Shown: positions 17,179 through 25,887, numbered from the stretch's first letter. The stretch is DNA of 53,638 nt from JBCCGR01 sp039029195 (GCA_039029195.1 JBCCGR010000029.1:1-53638); one strand, 5' to 3'. Made by a program: numbers and translations. Notes: generated by a model not told the origin, from the sequence alone.

Positions 17179-18525
17179 TCAGCCGCCGTTGTTGAACTCA
17201 CCAAGCTCACCACCGAGCATGGACGCAGGATACTCGACCTGCGCCCGTGGCGTGACTTCCACAACTTCCAGAACGTCGAACTTAGAGGATGGGTTTTCTT
17301 TACCCTTCACCACAAGAACGTCCTTGAAGCACTGGTGGTCGTCGGCACGGTAGGTGGTTGGACCATTGCCCAGACCGTCGAAGTCAAAGCCTTCAAGAGC
17401 CTTACCAACTTCAGATGGCTTGAACGATCCAGCACGCTGACAGGCATCTGCGTAGAGGATCGCCTGACAGTAGGTGGTGTGTGCAGCCTGTGATGGCGGG
17501 AAGCCATACTTCTGACCGAAGGACTTAACGAAGGCTTTGGAGCCTTCATCCTGCAGCGACCAGTGCCAGTTGGTGGAACCGTAAATGCCTTTAACGTTCT
17601 CACCAGCACCCTGAGCCATCAGACGCGAGTACAGCGGCACAACCACAGCAAAGTCTTTGCCGTTTACCTGCTTGTCGCGCAGACCAAACTGAACCGCCTG
17701 AGTGAGCGAGTTCACCATGTCTTTGCCGTAGTGGTTCAAGACCAGAACGTCAGCACCGGAGTTCAGAACCGGAGTGATGTACTGGGAGAAGTCACCAGCG
17801 CCGAGTGGCGTGCGCACGGCAGCAGAAGTTTGCCAACCGAGCTGCTCGGTGTACTTCTTGATCGAGCCTTCCTGCGACCAACCCCAGTTGTAGTCAGCGG
17901 TCAGGTGGTAGGCCACACGATCTGTACCAAACAGGTTTTTCAGCACCGGACCGAGAGCCGCACCGGACATTTCCGTATTGAAGAAGTGACGGAAACCGTT
18001 GGCGCGTTTGTCTTTGCCTGTGGTGTCGTTGGAGTGGGTCAGACCAGCCATGAAGATCACGCCGGCTTCCTGACAGTAAGACTGCACAGCCACGGCCACA
18101 CCGGACGAAGAGCCGCCGGTGATCATGATGGCGCCGTCCTTCTCGACCATACGCTTGGCAGACGCACGGGCAGCATCAGACTTGGTCTGGGTGTCACCGG
18201 TTACGTACACGACTTTCTTGCCGTTCACGCCATCGCCTTTTAACGCTTTCGACGAGAAGGTGTTCAGCATGCCACCGTCGCCGCCACCGTTGATATGCTC
18301 AACGGCGAGCTCGTAGGCGCGCAGTTCGTCAGCGCCTTCGTCAGCGTATGGACCAGTCTGCGGAACGTTGAAGCCGAATGTGACTTCTCCGCCGGTGGGC
18401 TCATTCGTGTAGGAAGCACCGCGTGCTGATTGAATGAAAACGTGTGGGGCGGCAAGGCCTGCACCCAGTGCAGCACCGCCCTTGATCACGCCACGACGGC
18501 TAACGGAATCGATAATTTTTGTCAT
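17179..18525 (-). CDS. Periplasmic substrate-binding protein of the Liv-type ABC transporter
   Basis: The 448-residue protein begins with a Tat-type signal: S9-R10-R11-G-V-I-K followed by a hydrophobic stretch and a likely cut after ARGA near residue 37. The mature part is a type I periplasmic-binding fold of the LivK/amide-binding group (FGFNVPQTGPYADEG opening, GDTQTKSDAARASAKRMVEKDG). At about 410 mature residues it is longer than E. coli LivK, closer to amide or urea binding proteins. A strong GGAGGAGA site precedes the ATG but can pair with an upstream leader segment. It is the first gene of the five-gene operon. The substrate is unknown. Confidence 0.92.
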   Translation of the reverse strand: MTKIIDSVSRRGVIKGGAALGAGLAAPHVFIQSARGASYTNEPTGGEVTFGFNVPQTGPYADEGADELRAYELAVEHINGGGDGGMLNTFSSKALKGDGVNGKKVVYVTGDTQTKSDAARASAKRMVEKDGAIMITGGSSSGVAVAVQSYCQEAGVIFMAGLTHSNDTTGKDKRANGFRHFFNTEMSGAALGPVLKNLFGTDRVAYHLTADYNWGWSQEGSIKKYTEQLGWQTSAAVRTPLGAGDFSQYITPVLNSGADVLVLNHYGKDMVNSLTQAVQFGLRDKQVNGKDFAVVVPLYSRLMAQGAGENVKGIYGSTNWHWSLQDEGSKAFVKSFGQKYGFPPSQAAHTTYCQAILYADACQRAGSFKPSEVGKALEGFDFDGLGNGPTTYRADDHQCFKDVLVVKGKENPSSKFDVLEVVEVTPRAQVEYPASMLGGELGEFNNGG

Positions 18526-18532
18526 ATGTCTC

Positions 18533-18608
18533 CTCCCGAGAATTCAAGACTTTTCGGGCGGAGTGTGAACATACCACTCCCCCGATTAGACAACCTTATT
18601 CTCGGGAG
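18533..18608 (-). promoter_or_regulatory. Structured mRNA leader able to sequester the binding-protein gene's ribosome binding site
   Basis: CTCCCGAGAAT (18533-18543) and its exact complement ATTCTCGGGAG (18598-18608) form an 11-bp inverted repeat 54 bases apart. In the minus-strand transcript the start-proximal arm contains most of the Shine-Dalgarno sequence. A smaller 6-bp hairpin (GGAGTG 18560-18565 / CACTCC 18575-18580) nests inside. This is the layout of a translational switch; no ligand or protein is known. Confidence 0.45.
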
Positions 18609-18635
18609 ATTGCGAGCGACAGTTGGCCATTGGGA

Positions 18636-18655
18636 TATTAGCCTTTCGACTAATA
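18636..18655. promoter_or_regulatory. Inverted repeat upstream of the transporter operon
   Basis: TATTAG and CTAATA form a perfect 6-bp dyad with an 8-base centre, about 110 bases upstream of the binding-protein start. It has the form of a regulator operator and is AT-rich compared with its surroundings. It also lies about 20 bases after the stop of the Flp pilin gene. Confidence 0.3.
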
Positions 18656-18676
18656 CGCCAACCTGGGCGGATGACC

Positions 18677-18862
18677 CTACTTCATCGCCTTTTCGACATA
18701 TTCAAAGTTGCCGGTGGAGCCGTGGCCAATGTTCAATGCAGCATTGATGATCGCCACAGCAATGAACGCAACGATCAAACCATATTCAATCGTGGTAACG
18801 CCCTTTTCACATCGACAGAACGCACATAAGGCGGCGGCAAATGTCTGCTTGTTTGATTGCAT
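18677..18862 (-). CDS. Flp/Fap-type class IVb pilin
   Basis: The 61-residue protein has the Flp prepilin pattern: a leader ending in CEKG21, then VTTIEYGLIVAFIAVAII with the conserved Glu at +5 (E26) and Tyr at +6. TadV/CpaA-type peptidase would cut after G21, leaving a 40-residue mature pilin, shorter than most. Mature Flp pilins are secreted by the Tad system for surface adhesion. No tad or cpa genes are in the window, so assembly genes must be elsewhere or this copy is an orphan. It lies upstream of the transporter operon on the same strand, 150 bases away. Confidence 0.9.
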   Translation of the reverse strand: MQSNKQTFAAALCAFCRCEKGVTTIEYGLIVAFIAVAIINAALNIGHGSTGNFEYVEKAMK

Positions 18863-19058
18863 TTTTCCGGCCTTGTGGGTTCACAGCGACGTAGGGTTTC
18901 CGCAAAGTTATCATTGGCGCTTTAATTTAAAGCTAATCTGCTAACAGAATTCCGGGGGTATCCCGCAAGGTCTGCTTGAGGCTGTGTAAGCAAAATTGAA
19001 TTGATCTCCGAATGGGACATTGACAACATGCGCTCAGTTTCCGGCGGAGAAAATTCTT

Positions 19059-20816
19059 ATGCGTTCACTCATGGTAGCTGCGGTCACTGTTTTGTTTTCA
19101 AGCCAGGTCATGGCTCAACAGGCTGCGGATCAGTTAGAGCCAGAAGCAGCCACCAGTGCTGCACTCGTGGCGAAAGCCTCCAACTCACCTGTTCAATCCA
19201 AAAAATGGATGGTAGCGGCGGCAAATCCAAATGCCGTGCGAGCAGGTGCAGAAGTCCTGGCTTCTGGTGGTAGCGCCGCAGACGCAGCAGTCGCCGTTCA
19301 ATTGGTGCTTGGACTGGTTGAACCGCAGTCCTCCGGTCTCGGCGGTGGGGCATTTGCGCTGTACTATGATGCCAAATCAAAAAAACTGACCACTCTGGAT
19401 GGTCGCGAAACTGCTCCTTTGTCTGCAACGCCAATGCTGTTTCTGGGAGAAGACGGTGAACCTCTAAAGTTCTTTGATGCTGTTGTGGGCGGTCGATCGG
19501 TTGGTACACCCGGCACACCAGCCCTGCTGGGCAAACTTCATGAGCTCGGCGGCAAGAAGGAATGGGCAGCTCTGTTCGGTTCGGCCATCTCGCTGGCCGA
19601 GGGCGGATTTCAGGTATCTCCAAGACTGGCGGGTTTGGTGAAGCGCGATCAGGAACGGCTCTCTGTTCATCCTGATACCGCTGCCTATTTCATTCCCGGC
19701 GGCACGCCGATAGCCGAGGGAACAAAGCTCACAAACGCACAATATGCCGGTGTTCTGAAATCGCTTGCCGCGAAAGGGGCTGGCGCGTTCTACAAGCCGC
19801 CAATCTCGACGTCGGTGATAGAAGCCGTCCGCAATGTGAAAAACAATCCCGGTGATCTCACGCAGGCTGACTTTGACAACTACCATGTGAAGGAACGCCA
19901 ACCTGTTTGTGTCGATTACCGCGCGCATCAGGTTTGCGGGATGGGGCCGCCCTCCTCTGGCGGCCTTACAGTCGGTCAGATTCTGGGGCTGATTGCGCCT
20001 TACGACGTGGCTGCGCTTGGCCACAAGGATGCTAATGCCTGGCGGCTTATCGGCGATGCATCTCGCCTCGCTTTCGCAGATCGTGGCCGATACATGGCGG
20101 ATAGCGATTATGTGCCGCTACCCACCAAAGGGCTTATTGATCCGGCGTATCTCTCGGCGCGAGCCAAGCTGCTTGATCGCCCGGATGCGCTGAAATCGGT
20201 GGCACCCGGCGAACCGAAATGGGATCACGCCCACCTGCTTGCCGACGATGATGCGATTGAACTGCCATCAACCAGCCATTTCTCAATCGTGGATGGAGAG
20301 GGCAATATCGTTTCCATGACCACCACAATTGAGAACGGATTCGGATCGCGGCTCATGGCCAGTGGCATGTTGTTGAACAATGAGCTGACGGACTTTTCTT
20401 TCCGCTCGCACCGCGATGGTGTACCGGTTGCCAATCGGGTTGAACCAGGCAAACGGCCTCGGTCATCCATGGCCCCAACCATCGTCATGAAAGATGGCGA
20501 TCCCGTGCTTGCGATTGGTTCTCCGGGCGGTAGCCGCATTATCGGCTATGTGGCCAAAACCATCATTGCGCACATCGACTGGGGTATGAACATTCAGCAG
20601 GCGATTTCACTGCCGCATGCCGTCAACCGGTTCGGCACCTTCGATCTGGAGGCAGGAACCAGCGCTGAAGAGCTCGATCAGCCGCTCAAGGCGTTGGGCT
20701 TTGAGACCAATGTTCGCGGTCTCACGTCCGGACTCCACGGAATTGTGATACGCCCCGACGGGCTTTCAGGCGGGGCGGATCCGCGGCGCGAGGGAATTGT
20801 AATCGGCGGCGGCTGA
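19059..20816 (+). CDS. ggt: Gamma-glutamyltranspeptidase
   Basis: The 585-residue protein has a Sec signal peptide (hydrophobic residues 3-15, cut after VMAQ or nearby) and covers both subunits of the Ntn-hydrolase. The autocleavage Thr is T405 in TSHFSIVD, and the later GSPGGSRI forms the oxyanion region. The enzyme hydrolyses or transfers gamma-glutamyl groups of glutathione in the periplasm. The ATG at 19059 has a GGAGA site 8 bases upstream, and an upstream in-frame start at 19020 would place extra residues before the signal. It converges with gapR, 5 bases apart. Confidence 0.95.
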   Translation: MRSLMVAAVTVLFSSQVMAQQAADQLEPEAATSAALVAKASNSPVQSKKWMVAAANPNAVRAGAEVLASGGSAADAAVAVQLVLGLVEPQSSGLGGGAFALYYDAKSKKLTTLDGRETAPLSATPMLFLGEDGEPLKFFDAVVGGRSVGTPGTPALLGKLHELGGKKEWAALFGSAISLAEGGFQVSPRLAGLVKRDQERLSVHPDTAAYFIPGGTPIAEGTKLTNAQYAGVLKSLAAKGAGAFYKPPISTSVIEAVRNVKNNPGDLTQADFDNYHVKERQPVCVDYRAHQVCGMGPPSSGGLTVGQILGLIAPYDVAALGHKDANAWRLIGDASRLAFADRGRYMADSDYVPLPTKGLIDPAYLSARAKLLDRPDALKSVAPGEPKWDHAHLLADDDAIELPSTSHFSIVDGEGNIVSMTTTIENGFGSRLMASGMLLNNELTDFSFRSHRDGVPVANRVEPGKRPRSSMAPTIVMKDGDPVLAIGSPGGSRIIGYVAKTIIAHIDWGMNIQQAISLPHAVNRFGTFDLEAGTSAEELDQPLKALGFETNVRGLTSGLHGIVIRPDGLSGGADPRREGIVIGGG

Positions 20817-20821
20817 CTTCG

Positions 20822-21100
20822 TCAGCTTTCGTCCGGTCCGTCTGCCGACGTGTCTGGAACCATGCCGAGCGCGTGCATGTAAAGATCGAGCATGGCTTCC
20901 TGCTCCTGACGCTCATGCGCTTCCTGCTTGCGCAGCCTGACAACCGTGCGCAAAGTCTTGGTGTCAAACCCGTTGGCCTTGGCTTCCGCGTAAACTTCCT
21001 TGATATCGTCCGCGATGGCCTTCTTTTCTTCTTCCAGCCGCTCGATGCGCTCGACAATGGTGCGCAGCTGATCGCGGGCGACGCTCGTGGGTTCGCTCAT
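20822..21100 (-). CDS. gapR: Nucleoid-associated protein GapR (DUF2312)
   Basis: The 92-residue protein is a close match to the DUF2312 family: a long charged coiled coil with RDQLRTIVERIERLEEEKK and then DIKEVYAEAKANGFDTKTLRTVVRLRKQ. GapR of Caulobacter is a tetrameric clamp that binds overtwisted, AT-rich DNA ahead of forks and polymerases and stimulates topoisomerases. The C-terminus here has an acidic Asp/Glu-rich tail. It is transcribed alone; a hairpin at 21128-21151 precedes it. Confidence 0.93.
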   Translation of the reverse strand: MSEPTSVARDQLRTIVERIERLEEEKKAIADDIKEVYAEAKANGFDTKTLRTVVRLRKQEAHERQEQEAMLDLYMHALGMVPDTSADGPDES

Positions 21101-21127
21101 TCAAAAACTCTCCTGAAATTGGGAAGG

Positions 21128-21151
21128 ACCGCTCCAACATACGGGAGCGGT
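21128..21151. terminator. 8-bp hairpin between the DUF1244 gene and gapR
   Basis: ACCGCTCC and GGAGCGGT form a perfect 8-bp stem with an 8-base loop, 54 bases after the DUF1244 stop. No U tract follows. It could end the DUF1244 transcript or lie in the gapR leader. Confidence 0.4.
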
Positions 21152-21204
21152 TCGGTCAAGGGACAACTATTGTGCCTTTGGCATTTAGGGGATTAGCTCA
21201 ATCA

Positions 21205-21504
21205 TCAATGCCCGGCTGCCTTGTATGCAGCAATCTGTTCGGGCGTCGCTTCGGTCTGATGCTTCGATTTCCATTCATCGTAGGGCATGCCGTAAACGTG
21301 TTCTCGCGCCGTTGACTTGTCGATCTCGATACCGGCTTCGCTCGCTGCGTCTTGATACCAGTTTGACAGGCAGTTTCGGCAAAAGCCCGAAAGGTTCATC
21401 AGATCAATGTTTTGAACATCAGTGCGTTCTTGCAAATGTGAAACCAACCGACGGAAAGCGGCCGCCTCCAGTTCAGTCTGGGTTGTTTTGTCAATCTCAC
21501 TCAT
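21205..21504 (-). CDS. DUF1244 family protein
   Basis: The 99-residue protein matches DUF1244: an N-terminal helix, the motif NLSGFCRNCLSNWY (residues 38-51) and VYGMPYDEWK. The C-x-x-C pair suggests metal binding or redox activity, but no function is established. It stands in a block with gapR, the FGase-like gene and pyk that I recall as commonly clustered in Hyphomicrobiales. The preceding gene ends 33 bases upstream, so they may be co-transcribed. Confidence 0.88.
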   Translation of the reverse strand: MSEIDKTTQTELEAAAFRRLVSHLQERTDVQNIDLMNLSGFCRNCLSNWYQDAASEAGIEIDKSTAREHVYGMPYDEWKSKHQTEATPEQIAAYKAAGH

Positions 21505-21537
21505 GGGTCGGTCTTTCCGAATTTTCTTGCGGGTTGT

Positions 21538-22329
21538 TCATAGTGGCCCATCGCAACGCGATGGGAAGAATTGCTGTTGATAGAGGTCGGTCTTTTGCTT
21601 CATCGGTTCAAGAACCGATTGCATAATTTCAAGCCAATTATCCACTCCGCTTGCATCTGAAATGAGGTCCTGCCGGATTTCAATCAGTGCATGGGCCAGG
21701 CCCCGCTTCGTGCAATGGGCATACATGGTGTCGTTCTTCAGCGCACCATCATAAGGTTCGTTGTCTCCGATGACGAGGCCATCATGCTCAGCGAAGCGTT
21801 CAAAAAGAAATTTCGGGAATCTGGGATCACTGTCCCACAAAATGCCGCCGTGCCATGGACGCTCGACACCTTTCCAGCTTGGTGTGAACGAGTGGAAAGA
21901 CAGAACCGCTGGTCGATGTCCTGTCTCAATCATTCGATCAATCATCTCATCGATTGCCTGATGGTACGGCGCATGAAACCGCTCGATCCTGTCCTGGATT
22001 TGATCAGCGGAAATCGGATGATTGCCCGGAACAATGGCACCATCCGAAATTCGCATCACCAAAGTGGGATCATCCGCGCCGCGATTGGGGTCAATCAGCA
22101 ATCGTGAAAATCGGCTCATGACCGCAGGCGCGTTTAACAGCTCGGACAGTGATCTCACCAGCGGTTCAATACCGATGTCATAGGCGATGTGACGTTCAAA
22201 CTGCTCGCGGGGCAGCCCCAGATCGCCATATTCTTCCGGCACGATGTTGGTTGCGTGATCACCCAACAAAAGCAATCCGCAGTTCATATCACCATCGAGA
22301 ATTTCAAATGGCTGGTCATTTTGGGGCAT
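21538..22329 (-). CDS. N-formylglutamate amidohydrolase family protein
   Basis: The FGase-type core begins about 15 residues after the ATG at 22329, with LLLLGDHATNIVP, and continues with DIGIEPLVRSLS, RLLIDPNRG and the late SFHSFTP. The family hydrolyses N-formylglutamate to glutamate and formate in histidine breakdown, but many homologues have no tested substrate. With this start the protein has 263 residues. In-frame ATGs at 22392 and 22464 would extend it, but the extra residues do not look like the family and would press on the promoter of the divergent DUF1036 gene. None of the starts has a good ribosome binding site. No hut genes are nearby. Confidence 0.85.
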   Translation of the reverse strand: MPQNDQPFEILDGDMNCGLLLLGDHATNIVPEEYGDLGLPREQFERHIAYDIGIEPLVRSLSELLNAPAVMSRFSRLLIDPNRGADDPTLVMRISDGAIVPGNHPISADQIQDRIERFHAPYHQAIDEMIDRMIETGHRPAVLSFHSFTPSWKGVERPWHGGILWDSDPRFPKFLFERFAEHDGLVIGDNEPYDGALKNDTMYAHCTKRGLAHALIEIRQDLISDASGVDNWLEIMQSVLEPMKQKTDLYQQQFFPSRCDGPL

Positions 22330-22508
22330 GGATTGCGGGGACCGGATGATTGCTTCAAAAGTGCGGTTCTTGTCACATTGATCACTATCCATCAATGCTA
22401 GGCATCGAATGCGGCCAGACGATTCGGCTACATTCGTCCGTTTCGGAGAGTCCAGGGGGTTCATGCGCAGTGTGCGGGACAGCAGAACGACGAATTGAGC
22501 GGGTTAAA

Positions 22509-23009
22509 ATGACACAGTCCGATATTGCAAACTTGACTTTGAAGGCTGGCAGGGGCAATCAAACTTTAAATCGATTTAGGGCATTGTTTGCATTGATACT
22601 GACTGCATCTTTGTGGGTTTTGCCGAGTGCACCGGCTGTTGCTGACTTTCGGGTTTGCAACGATACCGGAAGTCTGGTGGGCGTGTCAGTCGGATATCGG
22701 GTGAAAGCCGGGTGGATTACCGAAGGCTGGTGGCGAATACCAGCCAATTCCTGTGCTTCCCTGATTGAGGGCCAACTCAGCTCGCGCTTCTACTATGTCT
22801 ACGCTGAAGACGCTGATCTTGGTGGTCAATGGCGTGGTGATATTGTCATGTGCACCAGCGATAAGGAATTTAAAATCACCGGGCGCAAGGATTGCTATGC
22901 TCGGGGATATGAAAAGACAGGATTTTTTGAGGTGGATACGGGCGAGCAGAACAACTGGCTCTTGCGACTTTCTGAATCCGGTCAATCAGGGGCCGAACCA
23001 AACAAATGA
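22509..23009 (+). CDS. DUF1036 secreted protein
   Basis: With the ATG at 22509 the protein has 166 residues. A hydrophobic stretch (about residues 27-45) ending in PAVA acts as signal peptide, followed by a DUF1036 domain: FRVCNDTGSLVGVSVGY, GWWRIPANSC, FYYVYAED and a later Cys pair. Four conserved Cys residues suggest disulfides in the periplasm. The function of DUF1036 is not known. Its stop overlaps the start of pyk (ATGATG), so the two are translationally coupled, an arrangement I recall from other Hyphomicrobiales. Confidence 0.9.
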   Translation: MTQSDIANLTLKAGRGNQTLNRFRALFALILTASLWVLPSAPAVADFRVCNDTGSLVGVSVGYRVKAGWITEGWWRIPANSCASLIEGQLSSRFYYVYAEDADLGGQWRGDIVMCTSDKEFKITGRKDCYARGYEKTGFFEVDTGEQNNWLLRLSESGQSGAEPNK

Positions 23010-24442
23010 TGCGAACGCGCAAAACCAAAATTCTCGCAACGCTTGGACCTTCTTCGGAGGACATTGATACGATCCGAAAACTGCACGAGGCAGGCGCTGA
23101 CGTTTTTCGGATCAACATGAGCCACGCAAGCCATGATCTCATGCGGGAACTGGTTCGGCGCATCAGAAAAGTCGAGGAAGACTGCGGTCATCCCATCGGC
23201 ATCCTGGGAGATTTGCAGGGCCCTAAGCACCGGCTTGGCACGTTTGAAAACGAGAGCATTGACGTCGAACCTGGTGACGTGATCACCCTCGACAGTGATC
23301 CGACGCCCGGCACCCAAAGCCGCGTTCACCTTCCCCATCGGGATATTCTGGAAAGCGTTGATGTCGGTCAGCGGCTGCTGATCAATGATGGCCGATGCTG
23401 TCTGAAAGTGATCGACAAAGGTGACGGCTATCTGAAAACGGAAGTCGTTTCCGGCACCTTGCTGTCGGACCGCAAGGGTGTGAACCTTCCTGATACCAAT
23501 CTCTATTCCGGCGCGCTGACCGACAAGGACCGAAAGGATCTGGAAGCGCTCCTGCAAGAGGATATCGACTGGCTTGCCCTTTCGTTCATTCAGCGCCCGG
23601 AAGATCTGGCAGAAGCCCGCAAACTGTGCCGCGGCAAAGTCGGCATCATGGCCAAGATCGAAAAGCCGCAGGCGGTTGAACGGCTCGACGATATTATCGA
23701 AATGACCGATGCTGTGATGGTTGCGCGCGGCGATCTTGGTGTTGAAATGCCGCTGCAGGGTGTCCCTGCTATTCAAAAGCAGATGATCCGCAAGTGTCGG
23801 CGCGCGGGCAAGCCGGTTGTGGTTGCCACACAGATGCTGGAGTCGATGATTTCCGCATCTGTACCAACGCGAGCCGAAGTCTCAGATGTTGCGACAGCGG
23901 TCTACGAGGGAGCCGATGCGGTGATGCTTTCGGCCGAATCGGCCGCTGGGGACTATCCGGTGGAAGCCGTCGCCATGATGGATTCGATTGCGAATTCGGT
24001 CGAAGCCGACGCCAATTACCGTTCAATTTTGACAGCGCAAAAACCGCCGCCAGAGCCAACCGGTTCTGACGCGATTTCAACGGCTGCCGCACAAATTGCC
24101 GACACGCTGAACCTTTCCGCCATCATCTGCTACACGGCGTCCGGTTCAACTGGTCTTAGAGCCGCGCGGGTTCGACCGGAAGTGCCAGTGCTGGCGCTTT
24201 CACCCATCACAGGTACAGCACGACGGCTGGCGCTCGTCTGGGGCCTGCACTGTGTGGTTTCACCCGATGCGACAGACCTTGACGATATGGTGGATCGCGC
24301 ATGCACCGTCGCCTTCAGCGAAGGTATTGCCGGTGCCGGCAGCCGGGTGATCATATCAGCCGGCGTCCCGTTACGCACGCCGGGGGCAACCAACATGTTG
24401 CGGATTGCCTATATCGGCGCCGACGGGAAGAGCGGCGTTTAA
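23006..24442 (+). CDS. pyk: Pyruvate kinase
   Basis: The 478-residue protein has the family's usual length and motifs: TLGP near the N-terminus, FRINMSHA (residues 34-41), LGDLQGPKHRLG, the signature MAKIEKPQAVERLDDI with VARGDLGVE (about 215-245), and ATQMLESMI. It transfers phosphate from phosphoenolpyruvate to ADP, the last step of glycolysis. Two adjacent ATGs (23006 and 23009) are possible starts; both overlap the DUF1036 stop. It converges with an alpha/beta hydrolase gene, only 6 bases between stops, with no hairpin visible there. Confidence 0.96.
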   Translation: MMRTRKTKILATLGPSSEDIDTIRKLHEAGADVFRINMSHASHDLMRELVRRIRKVEEDCGHPIGILGDLQGPKHRLGTFENESIDVEPGDVITLDSDPTPGTQSRVHLPHRDILESVDVGQRLLINDGRCCLKVIDKGDGYLKTEVVSGTLLSDRKGVNLPDTNLYSGALTDKDRKDLEALLQEDIDWLALSFIQRPEDLAEARKLCRGKVGIMAKIEKPQAVERLDDIIEMTDAVMVARGDLGVEMPLQGVPAIQKQMIRKCRRAGKPVVVATQMLESMISASVPTRAEVSDVATAVYEGADAVMLSAESAAGDYPVEAVAMMDSIANSVEADANYRSILTAQKPPPEPTGSDAISTAAAQIADTLNLSAIICYTASGSTGLRAARVRPEVPVLALSPITGTARRLALVWGLHCVVSPDATDLDDMVDRACTVAFSEGIAGAGSRVIISAGVPLRTPGATNMLRIAYIGADGKSGV

Positions 24443-24448
24443 GGCGAT

Positions 24449-25426
24449 CTATTGGGAGGCCTCAGCAACAGATTTTCCAGACACCAAACCGACGATGGCG
24501 GTCTTGATTGTTTCGGTCGCCACATAATCTGGCTTGTGGCCCACACCTTTGAGTTCGATCAACTTTGCGCCGGGGATGTCCCGTTCCAGACCTTTGGAAT
24601 GAATGTGGGCAAACACCACATCATCGCTGTCACCCGTGACAATCACAGTGGGCGCTGCGATTTCCTTGTAGCGCGGCGACATTGTCACAAGATGTGGTCG
24701 AAGCGACACCACGTCTGTTGCATTGCTGCAGAAATTACTCGGCCGAAGCACCAGTTCCGTTGCGGCTGTCTCTTCATATCCTTCAGGCGGCGAGTTTGGC
24801 TTAAACACGCCGGCAACAGCGCCCGGCACCAAAACCTTACCGGCGGGAAGCGACAGGGTGTGACAGAAAATGGGTCCGATGATCGGAGTCGCGGCCACAT
24901 GATTGTGCCAACTCACACCGCCGGGCCAGGGATGGGTTGCAGGCGCTAAAAACGCGAGGCCTGCCACTTTTTTGGGATGAAACACTGCCACCGCCGCGAT
25001 GGTTGATCCACCGAAGGAGTGGCCCACCATGATTGCTTTCTCGATATTCAAATGGTCCAGAAGCGCCGCGATAGCGTTGGCCTGACCTTCGGGTGAAGAA
25101 TTGATCTCACCACCACGTTCCGAATAGCCGTGGCCGGGCCTATCAACAAAGATCAGTCGCGCCCTACCTTTAAAAGCCTGTTCAAACGCGCCGCGCTGGT
25201 CTTCAAGATTCCCACTTGCGCCATGAACGAAAACCAATGGTGGAAGATCGGTCTCGCCTTCCACAGCGACCTCGAAAAAATGCAGCTTGTAGCCGCCAAC
25301 ATCAGCGAACTTGCCCGTTGCCCGAAATCGGGATTCGATCTGACTGGCCGCAATCTGGGTGTAGATCGCCAACCCGATAAGGACAATTGCCAGCGCACCG
25401 ACAACGGTGATTGAAATTTTTAACAT
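24449..25426 (-). CDS. Membrane-anchored alpha/beta hydrolase
   Basis: The 325-residue protein has one N-terminal membrane helix (about residues 5-27) and then an alpha/beta-hydrolase fold. The oxyanion motif is FVHGASGN (H69-equivalent region near residues 67-73), the nucleophile elbow is GHSFGG (S137), the acid is probably in TGDSDDVV and the His in GVGHKPDY. The hydrolase domain would face the periplasm if the helix is a signal anchor. The substrate is unknown; the fold covers esterases, haloperoxidase-like enzymes and C-C hydrolases. Confidence 0.9.
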   Translation of the reverse strand: MLKISITVVGALAIVLIGLAIYTQIAASQIESRFRATGKFADVGGYKLHFFEVAVEGETDLPPLVFVHGASGNLEDQRGAFEQAFKGRARLIFVDRPGHGYSERGGEINSSPEGQANAIAALLDHLNIEKAIMVGHSFGGSTIAAVAVFHPKKVAGLAFLAPATHPWPGGVSWHNHVAATPIIGPIFCHTLSLPAGKVLVPGAVAGVFKPNSPPEGYEETAATELVLRPSNFCSNATDVVSLRPHLVTMSPRYKEIAAPTVIVTGDSDDVVFAHIHSKGLERDIPGAKLIELKGVGHKPDYVATETIKTAIVGLVSGKSVAEASQ

Positions 25427-25578
25427 CGTGTCTGTTCAATCTGTCTTTTGATGGAGAAGGTACGGCCCGGAACGGTGTCCGGACCAGAGGGTGCGATCAG
25501 CCTGAATACGCCATTCATGCAACGTTCAGCCAATGGAATCTAACGCTAACGGGCACACGACATCAGGAGAGAAATATC

Positions 25579-25887
25579 ATGATCAGATCACTCATCGCGG
25601 CTTCCGTTATTGCGGCAGGCTTCAGCGCCCCGGTTTTCGTTTCGCAGGCATCGGCACAATCTGCAAGCTGGTTCGCAATTGGCGGTTGCTTCCAGTCCTA
25701 TCGCGCCGCAAATCGCCGGGCTGCTCAGCTCGGTGTGGATGTGGCGGATACCAACGACTACCCGAACTTTCGCGATGGCTGGTACTGCGCGGTGTCAGGA
25801 CCGTCCAGCAAACGCAATGCCCAGCGCACCCAACGCTATTTCAAGAATCAGGGCATTCACGATGCCTATATCAAACGAGGCTGGTAG
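25579..25887 (+). CDS. Small secreted SPOR-like protein
   Basis: The 102-residue protein has a clear signal peptide (cut after ASAQ, about residue 27). The mature 75 residues resemble a single SPOR domain: WFAIGGCFQS, then a helix AANRRAAQLG, then WYCAVSGPSS and a second helix ending in GIHDAYIKRGW. Two Cys residues (GCF and WYC) may form a disulfide. SPOR domains bind denuded septal peptidoglycan, but here the domain stands alone without an enzyme or membrane anchor. An AGGAG site lies about 9 bases before the ATG; longer in-frame versions from 25411 are not credible. Confidence 0.8.
   Translation: MIRSLIAASVIAAGFSAPVFVSQASAQSASWFAIGGCFQSYRAANRRAAQLGVDVADTNDYPNFRDGWYCAVSGPSSKRNAQRTQRYFKNQGIHDAYIKRGW

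Noticed and set aside
18919..18935. AT-rich palindrome GCTTTAATTTAAAGC between the Flp gene and ggt
   Set aside because: It is short and simple in sequence, lies in an AT-rich promoter region and may be chance.
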